A stretch of DNA of 54,309 nucleotides from Planctomycetota bacterium (GTDB lineage: Bacteria > Planctomycetota > UBA8108 > UBA1146 > JAJFFE01). A program made the translations under genes and the position numbers. Location: positions 1 to 54,309 of the forward strand of contig JAJFFE010000311.1 in assembly GCA_021776775.1 (NCBI GenBank). Direction: 5' to 3'. Positions within the stretch are counted from its first letter, which is position 1. Each line of letters begins with the position of its first letter. Below, piece after piece: positions 17,920 through 28,809 of this stretch. The notes beneath the pieces were generated by a model. That model did not search any database and was not told where the DNA came from. It saw only the letters and a list, made by a program, of their open reading frames with translations.

Positions 17920-18093
17920 TGGGTGGCCTTTCGACCGACTCTGAGGTAGCTGGAAACCCCATATACAGATTCTACAAGAATCGCTGACGGACATTGTAGC
18001 GCGATTCCGCGTAGCCGTTGGGTTGCCACGCGGAGAACCGGCTGAGTCGCTGGACGCGGGCACGCCAAGGTGCGTTCCAGAAGAGGCGACTGC
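17920..18093. promoter_or_regulatory. Divergent control region between the sigma/kinase operon and the giant RHS gene
   Basis: 174 bp between the sigma start (17919) and the giant protein start (18094). It must contain both promoters unless transcripts enter from further away. No operator or clear sigma-70 pair was recognised. Confidence 0.5.
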
Positions 18094-21000
18094 ATGCTTC
18101 GTGTAGATCATATTCTGTTGATCATCGTGGTACTAGTATCATGGAGTTTCTCACCGTACCGACATTGCGGAGCTCAGGATTGCATTCAGGCGTTCTCGGA
18201 TGAGTTCGAGGACGGCACGCTAGATCCCTGGTTAGACGGATCGACGTGCGGCTCCGCTACGGTGACCGACGGTCACTTGCTGCTTTCGCGTGGGGAATGT
18301 TCGGGAGACGTGCGGGCGCAACTCGACGGCTCACAGTATCGCCTATGCGGAAACTTCGACCTCCGGATTCGGTTCGATCTCCTCGGCTCTCCTCCGCCGA
18401 CGTCGGGTGTACGCTGGATCGCCATGCGGATCCGACGGGCGGGGGATCTATCCGGGGTCGTGACCATCGAGCGGTTCGTCAATACCCTCGGGGAAGGGAT
18501 CTACAAGGCGTTCACGACGGACGCTGGTCCCTATGCGAGTCGAAGCCCGTTGACGACCGACACGACGGGGCGGTTTCGACTCGTCCGCATCGGGTCCTAC
18601 TACGGCGTGTTCTATGAGCAGAGGGGCGAATGGGTTCTGCTACGATCGTCGACCGCGACAACAGAAGATCTCACCATTCGACTCGAAGCCGGTGGAAACA
18701 CCAGTGAAGCGTACGACGCGGCGTTCGACGACTTGGAGATCACGCCGTTGTCCGAAGAGATCGAGACGTGGCCGTTCTCTCCCAATGGACACTTCTATGA
18801 GTTCGTCCTTGGGACTCCGCCAGAGAGCTGGCTCGGAATGTCGTCCGAAGCGGCCAAGCGTGGCGGTTACCTCGCCACGTTGACGACCCCGGAAGAACAC
18901 GAACACGTCGCAGGATTGGCGTCGCGGATCGACGGCGCGTGGAACGGCAACACCGGTCCGGCGATCGGGGGCATACAGGGGAAGGGATCGTGGCCCAATT
19001 GCGACGCGGAACCGGCCGGCTCGTGGCGATGGGTGACCGGCGAGCCGGTCGACGGGTCGGAGTGGGCGTCGGGTCAGCCCGACGACGGCTTCGGTGAAGA
19101 CGACTACATGATGCTGTGGGGACAGAGCGATCCGACGTGGAACGATATATGGAACGGCGATCATGGCCTGCTCGGTTACATGATCGAGATCGATCGGCTC
19201 GTGCCGCCGCTTCTCGTTCACGTGATGCCCGGATATCCGAACGCACCGCACACGACTCCGGCGCAACGCCGGCCCGTGAGGGGGGGAGTCGCCACGGACA
19301 TTTGGGGGAGCGCAAACCGAGGCGATGGGACGACCCTGGGAAGCAACTACACGTGGTCGTTCTCCGCGAATCCGAATGTGACGATAACGACGGATGGTGA
19401 CGGACTCTCGGGAATCATCATCGACGATAAGTTCATCGCCGAGTCGGTGACGTTCGCATTGCTCGGTGGCAGCACGGAAGAGATCGTTCGAGCAACGCTC
19501 ACGATCGAATTTCAGGGGCGAACGCGGTCTCGGTTCGTCGAGCTCCTCGTCGTCGATCCGACGGACCCCGCCACGTCCGCAGATGTCGACGTGACCCTTG
19601 CGATCGAAGACGCACTGAGAGCGCTCTATCTGCGACAAGGGTCGACTGGCACTTGGGCAAGGTGGGAGCACGAGCTGTTTCCTTCGGTTCCTGAGTTGTC
19701 TGACGTCGGCCCGACCGCTGTCGTACTTTGGGCGTTTCAGAACCAAGGCCACTCCGTCGCACGCGACCCGATCGAAAGCGTGTACGCGGACACCGTGCGG
19801 CGAGGGATGACCGCTGTGTACGATTACGGCTACGTCGAGACAAACACCTCGACTTGGCCGTGGATGGCAGTGGTCTCACGAGGAGCGATCGCGACGGGAA
19901 CCTCCGACTTGAACGGAAACTGCCAAGCCCTGCGAATCAATCTCAACGGCAACCCGCAATCGGCCTACGAAACGGCGATTACTTGCTCCACCATTGTCTC
20001 GAGCGGTGCCCCCGACTACGTGGTTCCCGCCGGTCGCTGGGCTGGACTGAGCTACAAGACAGTGGTCGAAGATCTAATCGACGTGTTCGGGAGCTTGCAG
20101 GCCTCGGGATCGATCACCCGTGGCGGTTGGCGTTACTCTTCGTCCTTCGGAGACGCCGACATGTCGCACCACGGCTTCTTCTTGGTTGCGATGGAAGGAG
20201 CCGAGGACGTGTTCGGCGTCAATGTGCCGGATTGGATCAAGCACGAACAAGAGCGGATGCTCATCAATACCCAAGCGAATCAGCTCGGGGCTCCGTTTCG
20301 CTACCTGCCGTCGACCTCACCAGGTGCGGACTATGACCACGCGCACGGCACCACCGGGGCAGGACTGACAGCGCTTCGTGTGGTCGAGACCGAGGGTCCG
20401 TTCGTCGTGCCCGGCGACCTTCTAGATGATGTTGCTCCGCCGCATGATGGCGTCGAGCCGAAGCGATCGTCCGCGCTCACGTATCTCGGCGAGAAGTGGA
20501 ACGTCGACGCGACCGATACCTCGCCCGCGGACGGCATCCTAGATCGAGCGCGGGGTAACCGCGGAAACTTCTACGCGATGTGGGCCGTGTCACGTGGACT
20601 GCGCTCGACCGCCCTCGGCTATGGCCTGCCCACAGGGGAACGCGTTCAACTCGAGCACGACGCGGTGTCTTTTGACTGGTACACCGGAGCGGAATCGCCC
20701 AGCGGAACAATCGCGGCCCCGTCGAGTGCCAGGGAAGGATACGCCCCCTACCTCGTCCGCACGCAAGAGAGTAGCGGCGATGCTGACGAACGGGGTATGT
20801 GGCTCTTCGAGACCACACAGACCCCCGAATTGGACACCGCGATGGCGGTCATGGTTCTGACGCCGAAGATTTTTCCAGTGTATGAGAACACGCCGCCGGC
20901 GACCGACGCCGGCGGCCCTTATCTCGTCGAGTGCGGAGGCGGCGTGACGACGGTCGAGCTGTACGGGCTCAACACTCGAGATTCCGACGCCGATCCACTC

Positions 21001-24000
21001 ACATATGAATGGACAACCGATTGCCCCGGTGCCTCGATCGACGACCCGACTAGTGCGACTCCAACCGTCACGATCGACACATCCGTCGCACCAGCAACGT
21101 GCCTCGTGACGCTAGTCGCGTTCGATGGCGTGGACTACCGCGGGGACACGGCCGAGATCTCGATCGCGGACCGGCTTCCGCCCGTCCTCACGTTCGATTT
21201 CACGCTCCAGACCGGAGATACCGGAACCTTCATTCGTGGCGACGCGAACGATGATGGCGGCATCGACATTGCAGATCCGATCACGAGCCTGGACTACCTG
21301 TTCTCATCCGGCCTCGTGAATTGTCTCGAGGCCGTCGATTCCAACGGCGATGGCGGCATCGACATTGCGGATCCCATCTACACGCTGTCGTATCTGTTCT
21401 CGCAGGGGCCGGATCCGCTCGATCCGTTTCCCTCGTGTGGCACGGTACCTCTGGCGCTCGGCTGCGACACGTTCGAGAGTTGCGGCTTCAGCGCTTCGAG
21501 TGCGCCGGTCGTAACGGCTGCCATGGCCGCGTCCGACACGTGTGGTACGGCGAATACGACTGCAAGCGTGATGGCAGAGTGCGGGTCGATCGCGGTCGAG
21601 AATGGGGTTGGCTTCGAGTTCGAATGCGGAGTCGCCTGCAGCTTGTCCGGAACCGGCGCAGGCGTCGTCGTGACCGGCGACAGCCTCGTCTTGCAGGCCG
21701 TCGCGACCGACGCCGCGGGCAACTCGAGCGTGAGTGCGGTCGACCTCTGCGTCGCTGGCAATCATCCGCCGGTGTTCACATCAATTCCCACGACCCTCGT
21801 CGACCTGGTCGAGCCGTATGGAGACACCGCCATTGCGGCGGATCTCGATGGAGACGTGCTCACCTACGAACTTTCGAGTGCCCCGATCGGCATGAGCATC
21901 GACCCGCTGACCGGCAGCATTACGTGGTTACCGACTGTTCTGGATCTCGGGGAACACGTGGTCGTCCTCAGCGCTGACGACGGGTTCGGAGGCACCGCAC
22001 TGCAATCGTACCGAGTTCGAGTCTTCGAGTTCCCGATGCACAACCAAGCCCCGACGATCATCTCGACGCCGCCGACGTCCGGTGGCGAAGGTCAGCCCTA
22101 CCAATACGACGTCGTCGCCGAAGACCTTGACGGTGATTCGCTGGCGTTCTCATTACCCGTCGCGCCGGTAGGAATGACGATCGACATCACCAGTGGTGCC
22201 ATCGACTGGACCCCGTCGGCGGCACAATCGGGCACGCGCGACGTCGTCGTGCGCGCCGAAGATCCCGACGGAGCGTTCGGCGAGCAGTCGTTTCAGATCG
22301 TCGTCGAAGAACTGCTGAACCTGCCTCCCGCGATCACGTCGAGCGCCATCGTGTTGGCTACCGAAGGGGTCGACTACATCTACGACGTCGACGCGACCGA
22401 CCCCGATGGTGACGAGCTGACCTGGAGTCTGGATAGCGCACCCACTGCCATGACGATCGTGCCGACGTCGGGACTCGTCTACTGGCTACCCGACGGGACT
22501 CAATCCGGAGACCACTCGGTCGTCGTCCGGGTCACCGATGACGATCTAGAGTTCGATACGCAATCGTTCATGATCACGGTGGCGGAAGCGATCAACCCGC
22601 CCCCCGAGTTCACCTCCGTGCCGGTGACCACCAGCGACGAAGGCGTGCTCTACGAGTACGACGCCGACGCCGTCGATCCAGAGGGTGAAGTCATCACGTA
22701 CACCCTGACGTTGTCACCGGCGGGGATGGACATCGACTCAGCGAGCGGCCTCATCACCTGGACGACGACCAGTATGAACGCGGGAGTCTATTCAGTAACC
22801 GTGGTGGCGACGGACACCGCGCTCGAGGCGAACGAACAGAGCTTCTCGATCGTAGTGGCAGACACGTTGAACGATCCGCCGTCGATCACATCGACTCCGC
22901 CGACCGAGGCGACGGAAGGCGGCGCGTACTCCTACGACGCGGACGCGACCGATCCGAATGGCGACGTCTTGACGTGGTCGCTGGACCTGGCGCCACTCGG
23001 CATGATAATCGACTCGAGCAGCGGCGTCGTCAACTGGACGCCCGACGGCACGCAGTCGGGTTCGCACGACGTGATCGTCCGCGTCGCGGACGATGAACTC
23101 GGTGCCGACACGCAAGCGTTCGTGATCACTGTGGCCGAAGCGATCAACGGACCACCCGTGTTCGTCTCAGTCCCGGTCACAACGGGGACCGAGGGACAAC
23201 CCTACGTCTACGACGCCGACGCGATCGATACCGAGGGCGACCTGGTGGTCTCCTACACGCTGACTATTGCTCCGGTCGGCATGACCATCGACAGCGCACT
23301 CGGTGTTGTCAATTGGACCCCGTCCGCAGATCAATCCGGAGCCCACGCAGTAGGAATCGTCGCGGCCGATGACATGGGCAACCTGTCGTCACCGCAATCG
23401 TTCTCGGTGGTCGTGACCGAGGCGATCAACGCCCCACCACGCATCGTCTCGGTTCCGTTGCTGAACGCCGAAGTTGGGGCGCTGTACAGCTACTCGATCA
23501 TGGTCGAGGACTCTGACTCGACGAGCTTCACGTACGAACTCGTGAACGGCCCGGCGTCGGCAACGCTCTCCATAGCCGGACTCTTGGAGTGGACGCCGTC
23601 GACGACCGGGGTTTCCCCCATGACGATTCGGGTGACGGATGACGGAGGCCTTCAAGCGACCCAGTTCTTCGCAGTCTCGGTTCGAGAAGTTCTCGACATC
23701 ACACCACCGCTCGTCGTCGTGACCGCAAACCCGGCGATCGTGTCGATCGGAGACACGGTTAGTGTGGCGATCGTTGCAACCGATGACTCCGCGATAGATT
23801 CGGTCATCGCCACCATTAATGGAGCTCCCCTGACTCTCCAGCCGGATGGGACCGCGGACTTCGTGGCGTCGACGAGCGGATTGTTCATCGTCGAGGCATT
23901 GGCAGTCGATGCGGGGGGCCTTGGGAATACAGCGAGCGCCGAGTTTCGAGTACGGAGCGGCGTCGACGACGGCGCGCCCGTCGTGACATGGACGAGCCCA

Positions 24001-27000
24001 ATCGCGGAGAGCCTTGTTGATGGGCCGATCGATGTGATCGGCACCGCCGACGACGGCGACTTGGTCTTCTACGAGCTGGAGATATCTCGAGATGCCGGCG
24101 CTACCTTCGCTCCGTTCCATCGCGGAGAGAGCGCTGTGATCGGCGACATTGTCGGTCAAGTCCGCCCCGGGGACTTCCTCCCTGGAATCGCCCAGTTCCG
24201 AATCTGCGCCGAGGACACTTGGGGGAATCGCAGCTGCTCGGATCCGGTGGCGCTCGATCTCGGACGGGCGAACGCGTCGCCGGGATTCCACCGGTTCGCG
24301 CTGCTCGACGGGTTCGTGGACGTGGCTGGGATCCCACTCGCCATTCGTCGAGTCTACGACGTTCGCAAGCGGGCGCCCGGAGACTTCGGATTCAATTGGT
24401 CGCTCGAGTCGACACAGGCGAAGCTCGAGACGACGCGCACGATGGGAGCCGAGTGGGCGCAGACGATCGATTCGTCAGATCCCTTGTTTCCCGTCTACGA
24501 ACTCACGTCATCGGTAGCCCACCGTGTCACGGTGAGTCTGCCTGATGGTTCGGTTCACCGGTTCGAGATGGTGCCCCTACCGCAACAGCAGGCACTCTTC
24601 CCGATCGACGCGTTGACAGGTGTCGAGTTCGTGGCGCTCCCCGGGACCACGTCCGAATTGTTTCCGTCGAGCTTCCCGCTCTTCGTAGAGCCTTCTTCAC
24701 CGGGACCGGTCGAACTCGTAGACGGCGGCTTCCAGCCCTTTGAGCCAGGCGGCTACACGCTCGAGCTGCGTGACGGTCGGGCACTGATCTTCACGCAAGA
24801 GCCCTCGACAAGTGAGTATCTGCTCACGCGAGTTACAGAACCGAACGGAAATTACGTCGACGTGTCGCCCACCGGCTTGATCCATTCGTCAGGCGCGAGC
24901 GTGAGCTTGACACGGGACATCGAGGACCGGATCACATCGCTCACCACACCTGCCGGGGCGACTCGCACCTACACCTACGACGGCGCGGGCGATCTCTGTA
25001 CGGCCACCGACTTCGAGGGTTACACGACTGAGTACGTCTACGACGACGACCATAACCTGACGCAGATCATCGACCCGCGCGGGTTTACGCCCGGCACGTT
25101 GCTCTACGACGACCGAGGTCGAATTGCCGGCTTGGTCGACGGCGCCGGAAACCAAATCACACTTACCCTGGACGAGGTCGCCAACCAACACATCGTCACC
25201 GATCGATTGGGCAACACGTCGGTCGTCTCCTACGACGACCGTAGCAATGTCGTCTCGCTCCTCGATCCCGAGTTGAACGAGACGACGTTCACATATGATT
25301 CGGAGGATCGACAAACGTCGGCGACCGATCCGCTGGGCAACACACAAAGCTGGGAGTACGACCCCACCGGGCTGCTTACGACGTACACCGATGCCATGGG
25401 TGGGGAGATCACGTTCACCTACGATTCGGCAGCGCGGCAACTGTCTCGGGCCGATCAAATCGGCCGAGTAACCAGCTATGAATACGACGCGGCCGGCAAC
25501 CAAACGGCGACAGTGACGGCGTCCGGGGAACGATTCGAGCGGACCTTTGACGCCGAAGGCCGTGTGCTGGACGTCGAGGATCCCTTGGGTGGGGTTGTCT
25601 CTTGGGACCGTGATCCTTTGGATGATCGCATCACCACGTTGACGGACAGCCTCGGCAACGCCACCGATTTTGTAACCAATGAGCGTGGGCAAATCGTTCA
25701 GCAGTCCTACACGAAGGACGGCGAGCTGGCGGTTCTCAGCACCGAGATCGATGCCAACGGCATGACTCGTTCGTCCACGCTACCCACCGGTGCCACCGGG
25801 ACCATTGGGATCGGGGCCGGCGGTTATCCCGTCGCTGTCACGGACTTCAACGGCGTAGTGCAGCAACTGGTTTACAACGCGGCCGGTGACCTTGCCGGAA
25901 TCAGTCAGCCCGGGGCCCCGATGTTGTTGTTCCAACGCGACGTCGAGCAACAGGTCACACAAGTGGAAGACCCTGCCGGAGGGGTTACCGAACGCGTCCT
26001 CGATAGTAGCGGGCGTCCGACATCGATCCAGGCTCCCAACGGTCGCACGGCCAGCGTCACATTCGATTCCGCCGGTCGTATCTCGCAAGAGATGATCGCG
26101 GACCGTGCGGCGTTAAACTACGACCATGACGATCTCGGGCGAGTCACGTCGCGGACGACGGTACACGATAGCCTGGGACCCGTGACTCGGTCGTACGAGT
26201 ACGACGCCGCCTCGCAGCTGACCGCTAGGATCGACGAAGCTGGCGGACGAACCGAGTTTGCTCATGATCTCGAAGGCCGCGTGACAACGACTACCTTCGC
26301 GGATTTGACGACGACTACGACGACTCATGGTGTCGCCGGCCCGGTTCAGATCGTAGACGAGCTTGGCGAGACGATCGACTTGCAGCACAACGTCGGAGGC
26401 CAGCTGATCTCGGTGACAAATCGCCTCGGCGAAACCACGGCCTACACGTACGGTCAACTTGGCGGTCTCGAGACGGCCACCACGGAAAGCGGCAATCAGT
26501 GGGATCTCACTTGGGATCTTGTCGGTGCTCTGTCGTCGCAAACGTACCCATGGGGCGGAACGTTGTCATGGCAGCGGGACGCCGTCGCGCGCATCGTTTC
26601 GATCGGCACACCGACGGGTGAGAGCATCACGCGAGAGTACGATTCCAGGGGACGGCTGTCGGTGATCACAGCCGGGTTGGCCGAACCTGAACTCTTCACC
26701 TACGATGCCACCGGGACGTTGGCAGTCGCTGTCGACGACATTGGAGCGACCACCTACACGCGCGAACCGTCTGGGCAGGTGTCCCGCATCGATCAGACTA
26801 ACGGCCCCGTCGAGTACGCCTACGATGAGCACGGCCGCGTCGAGTCGCTGATCACGCCCGCGGGGCTGACCAGCTTCGAATACGATGGGCAAGGACACTT
26901 GTCTTCGGTGATCGACAGCGCACTCGGCACGACTAGCTATGAATACGATGCCGTCGGCGGGCTTGCGACGATTCACCATACGGACGGTTCGACGACGGTG

Positions 27001-28713
27001 TTTACGCGAGATCTTCGTGGGCGAGTGGTCACGCTCGTGACGACCGATGCATCGCTAGTGGTGATTCGCGACGAGATCTACGATCACGATCTTGCTGGAA
27101 ACCTGCTCTCGGCATCGGGACTGGCGGAGAGTGTTGTCTACCAATACGACGCAGCCAGCCGAGTCACGAATGAGAGTTGGACGGGTCTTCCCGAGCTCGG
27201 CAGTCTGGCCTATTCCTACGACTCTGACTGGCAGCTGACGACCATGGGCGCGCGCACGCTCGGCTACGATGGCACGCAACGGCTGACGTCGGATGGCCTG
27301 TTCACATCCTACGTGTACGATTCTGCGGGGCGGCCGACCGAGCGCTCGACCGGCTCTACGACCGAGATCCTCGAGTACGATGCCTACGGTCGACTCCGCC
27401 GTCTCGAGCGAAGCGAGGTCGGCAGCACGACGGTGATAGAGCTCGGCTACGACTACCTCGACCTGCTTCGCGAGATCCGCGTCGATGGCAGCGTTGTGCG
27501 AACCCTCCTTTGGGAAACTCAGCTGAGCGTGGTACCGAGGCTGCTCGAGGAGCGAGCCGGGGACGGGACCTTGTTGCGTCGTTATGTGCATGGCCTGAGA
27601 CCCATCGGCGTCGAAGCCGACGTCAACGTCCTGTTGCACCAGGATCCACTCGGCAGTACGCGATTGGTTACCGATTCCACTGGGGTTCCCATCGAGACCC
27701 CGACTTTTGGTGCCTACGGAGGCAGCGCCACGCCGGTCGGCACCAGCACGTCGCTACTGTTCGCGGGCGAGTTGTACATTCCTGAACTGGATCTCTACTT
27801 CTTGCGAAGCCGCTTCTACGATCCGACAGCCGGGCGGTTTCTGACGCCGGACAAGCACCCGGTCAGTCCAACCCGCCCAACTTCGTTTACGCCCTTCCTG
27901 TACGCCGCCGCCAACCCTGTGCGGTACACGGATCCACTCGGGACGATCTCCCTACCTGAAATCAACATCGGGCGGGCGATAGTGGGGCAGTTGGCTTCCG
28001 TCGCTCTTCCGAGGCTGCCATTGCCGACTGAGGCCATCGCGCGCGGACTCGTCGGTGACTTGGCCACTCGCATCGTTAACAGTCGAGAAATCATTGGCGG
28101 CGACTTCTCGGTCGGCGTGGGATCGAGCGCCGGCGGCGTACTGGGCGTCAGTGCCGGGGTCAGTGCTGGTGTCAAGGTTGGGACCTCGCATTCGCTGATC
28201 GAAGTGAACTTGAAAGCCGGGGCAAGTCTCACCGCCGGCAGTCAGGGACCAAAGTCTCGGGGAAGTGTGTCCGTGGAAATCGGGCTCCTATCGGGCACTC
28301 GTGGTCAAGGTAATCCAACTCCGCCGGGCACCGTTGGCAGTGGCGTGAGCCTGAAGTTGCCCGCGAGCGGCGCGAACTTCTTGTTCGTAAACGGGGAGGC
28401 GAGGACCGAGCTCGGACTGCTGGCGTCAGCTACGTCTGTATCGATCCCCATCGGGGCGAGCCTGACGGGAAGCAGTGCCTGTGGAGACAGGGGTTGGTGC
28501 GAGAGTTTCACTTTTCAGGGACCCGCAGGGTCTATACCGACAACTCCTGACAGTGTGCTCCGTGCGGGGTTCGACGGATCCGTGAAACCGGATGGCAAGG
28601 TGATCTCGATCGGGTTCGAGGTCAGCATGAATCTTTTCTGGGCGACCTTCGATAGTCATGGGCTCATCGATACCGGCGGAGTCTTTGACTCGATCATGGG
28701 CTACTACGATTGA
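18094..28713 (+). CDS. Giant 3539-residue secreted lectin/toroid/dockerin/Ig/RHS protein
   Basis: The ATG at 18094 is preferred over an in-frame GTG at 18070: it has GAGG nine bases upstream and starts a signal peptide (1-28). Order: ConA/LamG-like domain (about 33-220); C-type lectin domain (about 224-367; WLGMS, GPAIGG, WNDIWNGD); beta domain; terpenoid-cyclase/prenyltransferase-type alpha/alpha toroid (about 500-930; GGWRYSS, DMSHHGF); PKD-like domain (about 935-1025); a complete internal dockerin-like double repeat (about 1046-1130); about seven Ig-like repeats (1225-1868); Ig-like domains to 2060; RHS entry (VAGIPLAIRRVYDVRK); YD repeats (about 2265-3155); RHS core (GSTRLVTD, YFLRSRFYDP, GRFLTPD, about 3182-3285); and a Gly/Ser-rich 250-residue C-terminal tail. 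The Ig and YD parts are related to those of the gene at 1-7629. Likely surface adhesion or delivery. No immunity gene was recognised. Confidence 0.9.
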   Translation: MLRVDHILLIIVVLVSWSFSPYRHCGAQDCIQAFSDEFEDGTLDPWLDGSTCGSATVTDGHLLLSRGECSGDVRAQLDGSQYRLCGNFDLRIRFDLLGSPPPTSGVRWIAMRIRRAGDLSGVVTIERFVNTLGEGIYKAFTTDAGPYASRSPLTTDTTGRFRLVRIGSYYGVFYEQRGEWVLLRSSTATTEDLTIRLEAGGNTSEAYDAAFDDLEITPLSEEIETWPFSPNGHFYEFVLGTPPESWLGMSSEAAKRGGYLATLTTPEEHEHVAGLASRIDGAWNGNTGPAIGGIQGKGSWPNCDAEPAGSWRWVTGEPVDGSEWASGQPDDGFGEDDYMMLWGQSDPTWNDIWNGDHGLLGYMIEIDRLVPPLLVHVMPGYPNAPHTTPAQRRPVRGGVATDIWGSANRGDGTTLGSNYTWSFSANPNVTITTDGDGLSGIIIDDKFIAESVTFALLGGSTEEIVRATLTIEFQGRTRSRFVELLVVDPTDPATSADVDVTLAIEDALRALYLRQGSTGTWARWEHELFPSVPELSDVGPTAVVLWAFQNQGHSVARDPIESVYADTVRRGMTAVYDYGYVETNTSTWPWMAVVSRGAIATGTSDLNGNCQALRINLNGNPQSAYETAITCSTIVSSGAPDYVVPAGRWAGLSYKTVVEDLIDVFGSLQASGSITRGGWRYSSSFGDADMSHHGFFLVAMEGAEDVFGVNVPDWIKHEQERMLINTQANQLGAPFRYLPSTSPGADYDHAHGTTGAGLTALRVVETEGPFVVPGDLLDDVAPPHDGVEPKRSSALTYLGEKWNVDATDTSPADGILDRARGNRGNFYAMWAVSRGLRSTALGYGLPTGERVQLEHDAVSFDWYTGAESPSGTIAAPSSAREGYAPYLVRTQESSGDADERGMWLFETTQTPELDTAMAVMVLTPKIFPVYENTPPATDAGGPYLVECGGGVTTVELYGLNTRDSDADPLTYEWTTDCPGASIDDPTSATPTVTIDTSVAPATCLVTLVAFDGVDYRGDTAEISIADRLPPVLTFDFTLQTGDTGTFIRGDANDDGGIDIADPITSLDYLFSSGLVNCLEAVDSNGDGGIDIADPIYTLSYLFSQGPDPLDPFPSCGTVPLALGCDTFESCGFSASSAPVVTAAMAASDTCGTANTTASVMAECGSIAVENGVGFEFECGVACSLSGTGAGVVVTGDSLVLQAVATDAAGNSSVSAVDLCVAGNHPPVFTSIPTTLVDLVEPYGDTAIAADLDGDVLTYELSSAPIGMSIDPLTGSITWLPTVLDLGEHVVVLSADDGFGGTALQSYRVRVFEFPMHNQAPTIISTPPTSGGEGQPYQYDVVAEDLDGDSLAFSLPVAPVGMTIDITSGAIDWTPSAAQSGTRDVVVRAEDPDGAFGEQSFQIVVEELLNLPPAITSSAIVLATEGVDYIYDVDATDPDGDELTWSLDSAPTAMTIVPTSGLVYWLPDGTQSGDHSVVVRVTDDDLEFDTQSFMITVAEAINPPPEFTSVPVTTSDEGVLYEYDADAVDPEGEVITYTLTLSPAGMDIDSASGLITWTTTSMNAGVYSVTVVATDTALEANEQSFSIVVADTLNDPPSITSTPPTEATEGGAYSYDADATDPNGDVLTWSLDLAPLGMIIDSSSGVVNWTPDGTQSGSHDVIVRVADDELGADTQAFVITVAEAINGPPVFVSVPVTTGTEGQPYVYDADAIDTEGDLVVSYTLTIAPVGMTIDSALGVVNWTPSADQSGAHAVGIVAADDMGNLSSPQSFSVVVTEAINAPPRIVSVPLLNAEVGALYSYSIMVEDSDSTSFTYELVNGPASATLSIAGLLEWTPSTTGVSPMTIRVTDDGGLQATQFFAVSVREVLDITPPLVVVTANPAIVSIGDTVSVAIVATDDSAIDSVIATINGAPLTLQPDGTADFVASTSGLFIVEALAVDAGGLGNTASAEFRVRSGVDDGAPVVTWTSPIAESLVDGPIDVIGTADDGDLVFYELEISRDAGATFAPFHRGESAVIGDIVGQVRPGDFLPGIAQFRICAEDTWGNRSCSDPVALDLGRANASPGFHRFALLDGFVDVAGIPLAIRRVYDVRKRAPGDFGFNWSLESTQAKLETTRTMGAEWAQTIDSSDPLFPVYELTSSVAHRVTVSLPDGSVHRFEMVPLPQQQALFPIDALTGVEFVALPGTTSELFPSSFPLFVEPSSPGPVELVDGGFQPFEPGGYTLELRDGRALIFTQEPSTSEYLLTRVTEPNGNYVDVSPTGLIHSSGASVSLTRDIEDRITSLTTPAGATRTYTYDGAGDLCTATDFEGYTTEYVYDDDHNLTQIIDPRGFTPGTLLYDDRGRIAGLVDGAGNQITLTLDEVANQHIVTDRLGNTSVVSYDDRSNVVSLLDPELNETTFTYDSEDRQTSATDPLGNTQSWEYDPTGLLTTYTDAMGGEITFTYDSAARQLSRADQIGRVTSYEYDAAGNQTATVTASGERFERTFDAEGRVLDVEDPLGGVVSWDRDPLDDRITTLTDSLGNATDFVTNERGQIVQQSYTKDGELAVLSTEIDANGMTRSSTLPTGATGTIGIGAGGYPVAVTDFNGVVQQLVYNAAGDLAGISQPGAPMLLFQRDVEQQVTQVEDPAGGVTERVLDSSGRPTSIQAPNGRTASVTFDSAGRISQEMIADRAALNYDHDDLGRVTSRTTVHDSLGPVTRSYEYDAASQLTARIDEAGGRTEFAHDLEGRVTTTTFADLTTTTTTHGVAGPVQIVDELGETIDLQHNVGGQLISVTNRLGETTAYTYGQLGGLETATTESGNQWDLTWDLVGALSSQTYPWGGTLSWQRDAVARIVSIGTPTGESITREYDSRGRLSVITAGLAEPELFTYDATGTLAVAVDDIGATTYTREPSGQVSRIDQTNGPVEYAYDEHGRVESLITPAGLTSFEYDGQGHLSSVIDSALGTTSYEYDAVGGLATIHHTDGSTTVFTRDLRGRVVTLVTTDASLVVIRDEIYDHDLAGNLLSASGLAESVVYQYDAASRVTNESWTGLPELGSLAYSYDSDWQLTTMGARTLGYDGTQRLTSDGLFTSYVYDSAGRPTERSTGSTTEILEYDAYGRLRRLERSEVGSTTVIELGYDYLDLLREIRVDGSVVRTLLWETQLSVVPRLLEERAGDGTLLRRYVHGLRPIGVEADVNVLLHQDPLGSTRLVTDSTGVPIETPTFGAYGGSATPVGTSTSLLFAGELYIPELDLYFLRSRFYDPTAGRFLTPDKHPVSPTRPTSFTPFLYAAANPVRYTDPLGTISLPEINIGRAIVGQLASVALPRLPLPTEAIARGLVGDLATRIVNSREIIGGDFSVGVGSSAGGVLGVSAGVSAGVKVGTSHSLIEVNLKAGASLTAGSQGPKSRGSVSVEIGLLSGTRGQGNPTPPGTVGSGVSLKLPASGANFLFVNGEARTELGLLASATSVSIPIGASLTGSSACGDRGWCESFTFQGPAGSIPTTPDSVLRAGFDGSVKPDGKVISIGFEVSMNLFWATFDSHGLIDTGGVFDSIMGYYD

Positions 28714-28809
28714 ACCCCTACTGGGGCTACCCTTGATCGACGCGGTCACTTAAAAACTGGCGCGCGCTATCTATTCGGATTTGGGAAGCTCCAAACCGTT
28801 CGACTTGGG

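Noticed and set aside
28714..28809. Immunity gene for the giant RHS protein
   Set aside because: Only 96 bp lie before the next gene, and that gene encodes an exported toroid protein rather than a typical immunity protein.
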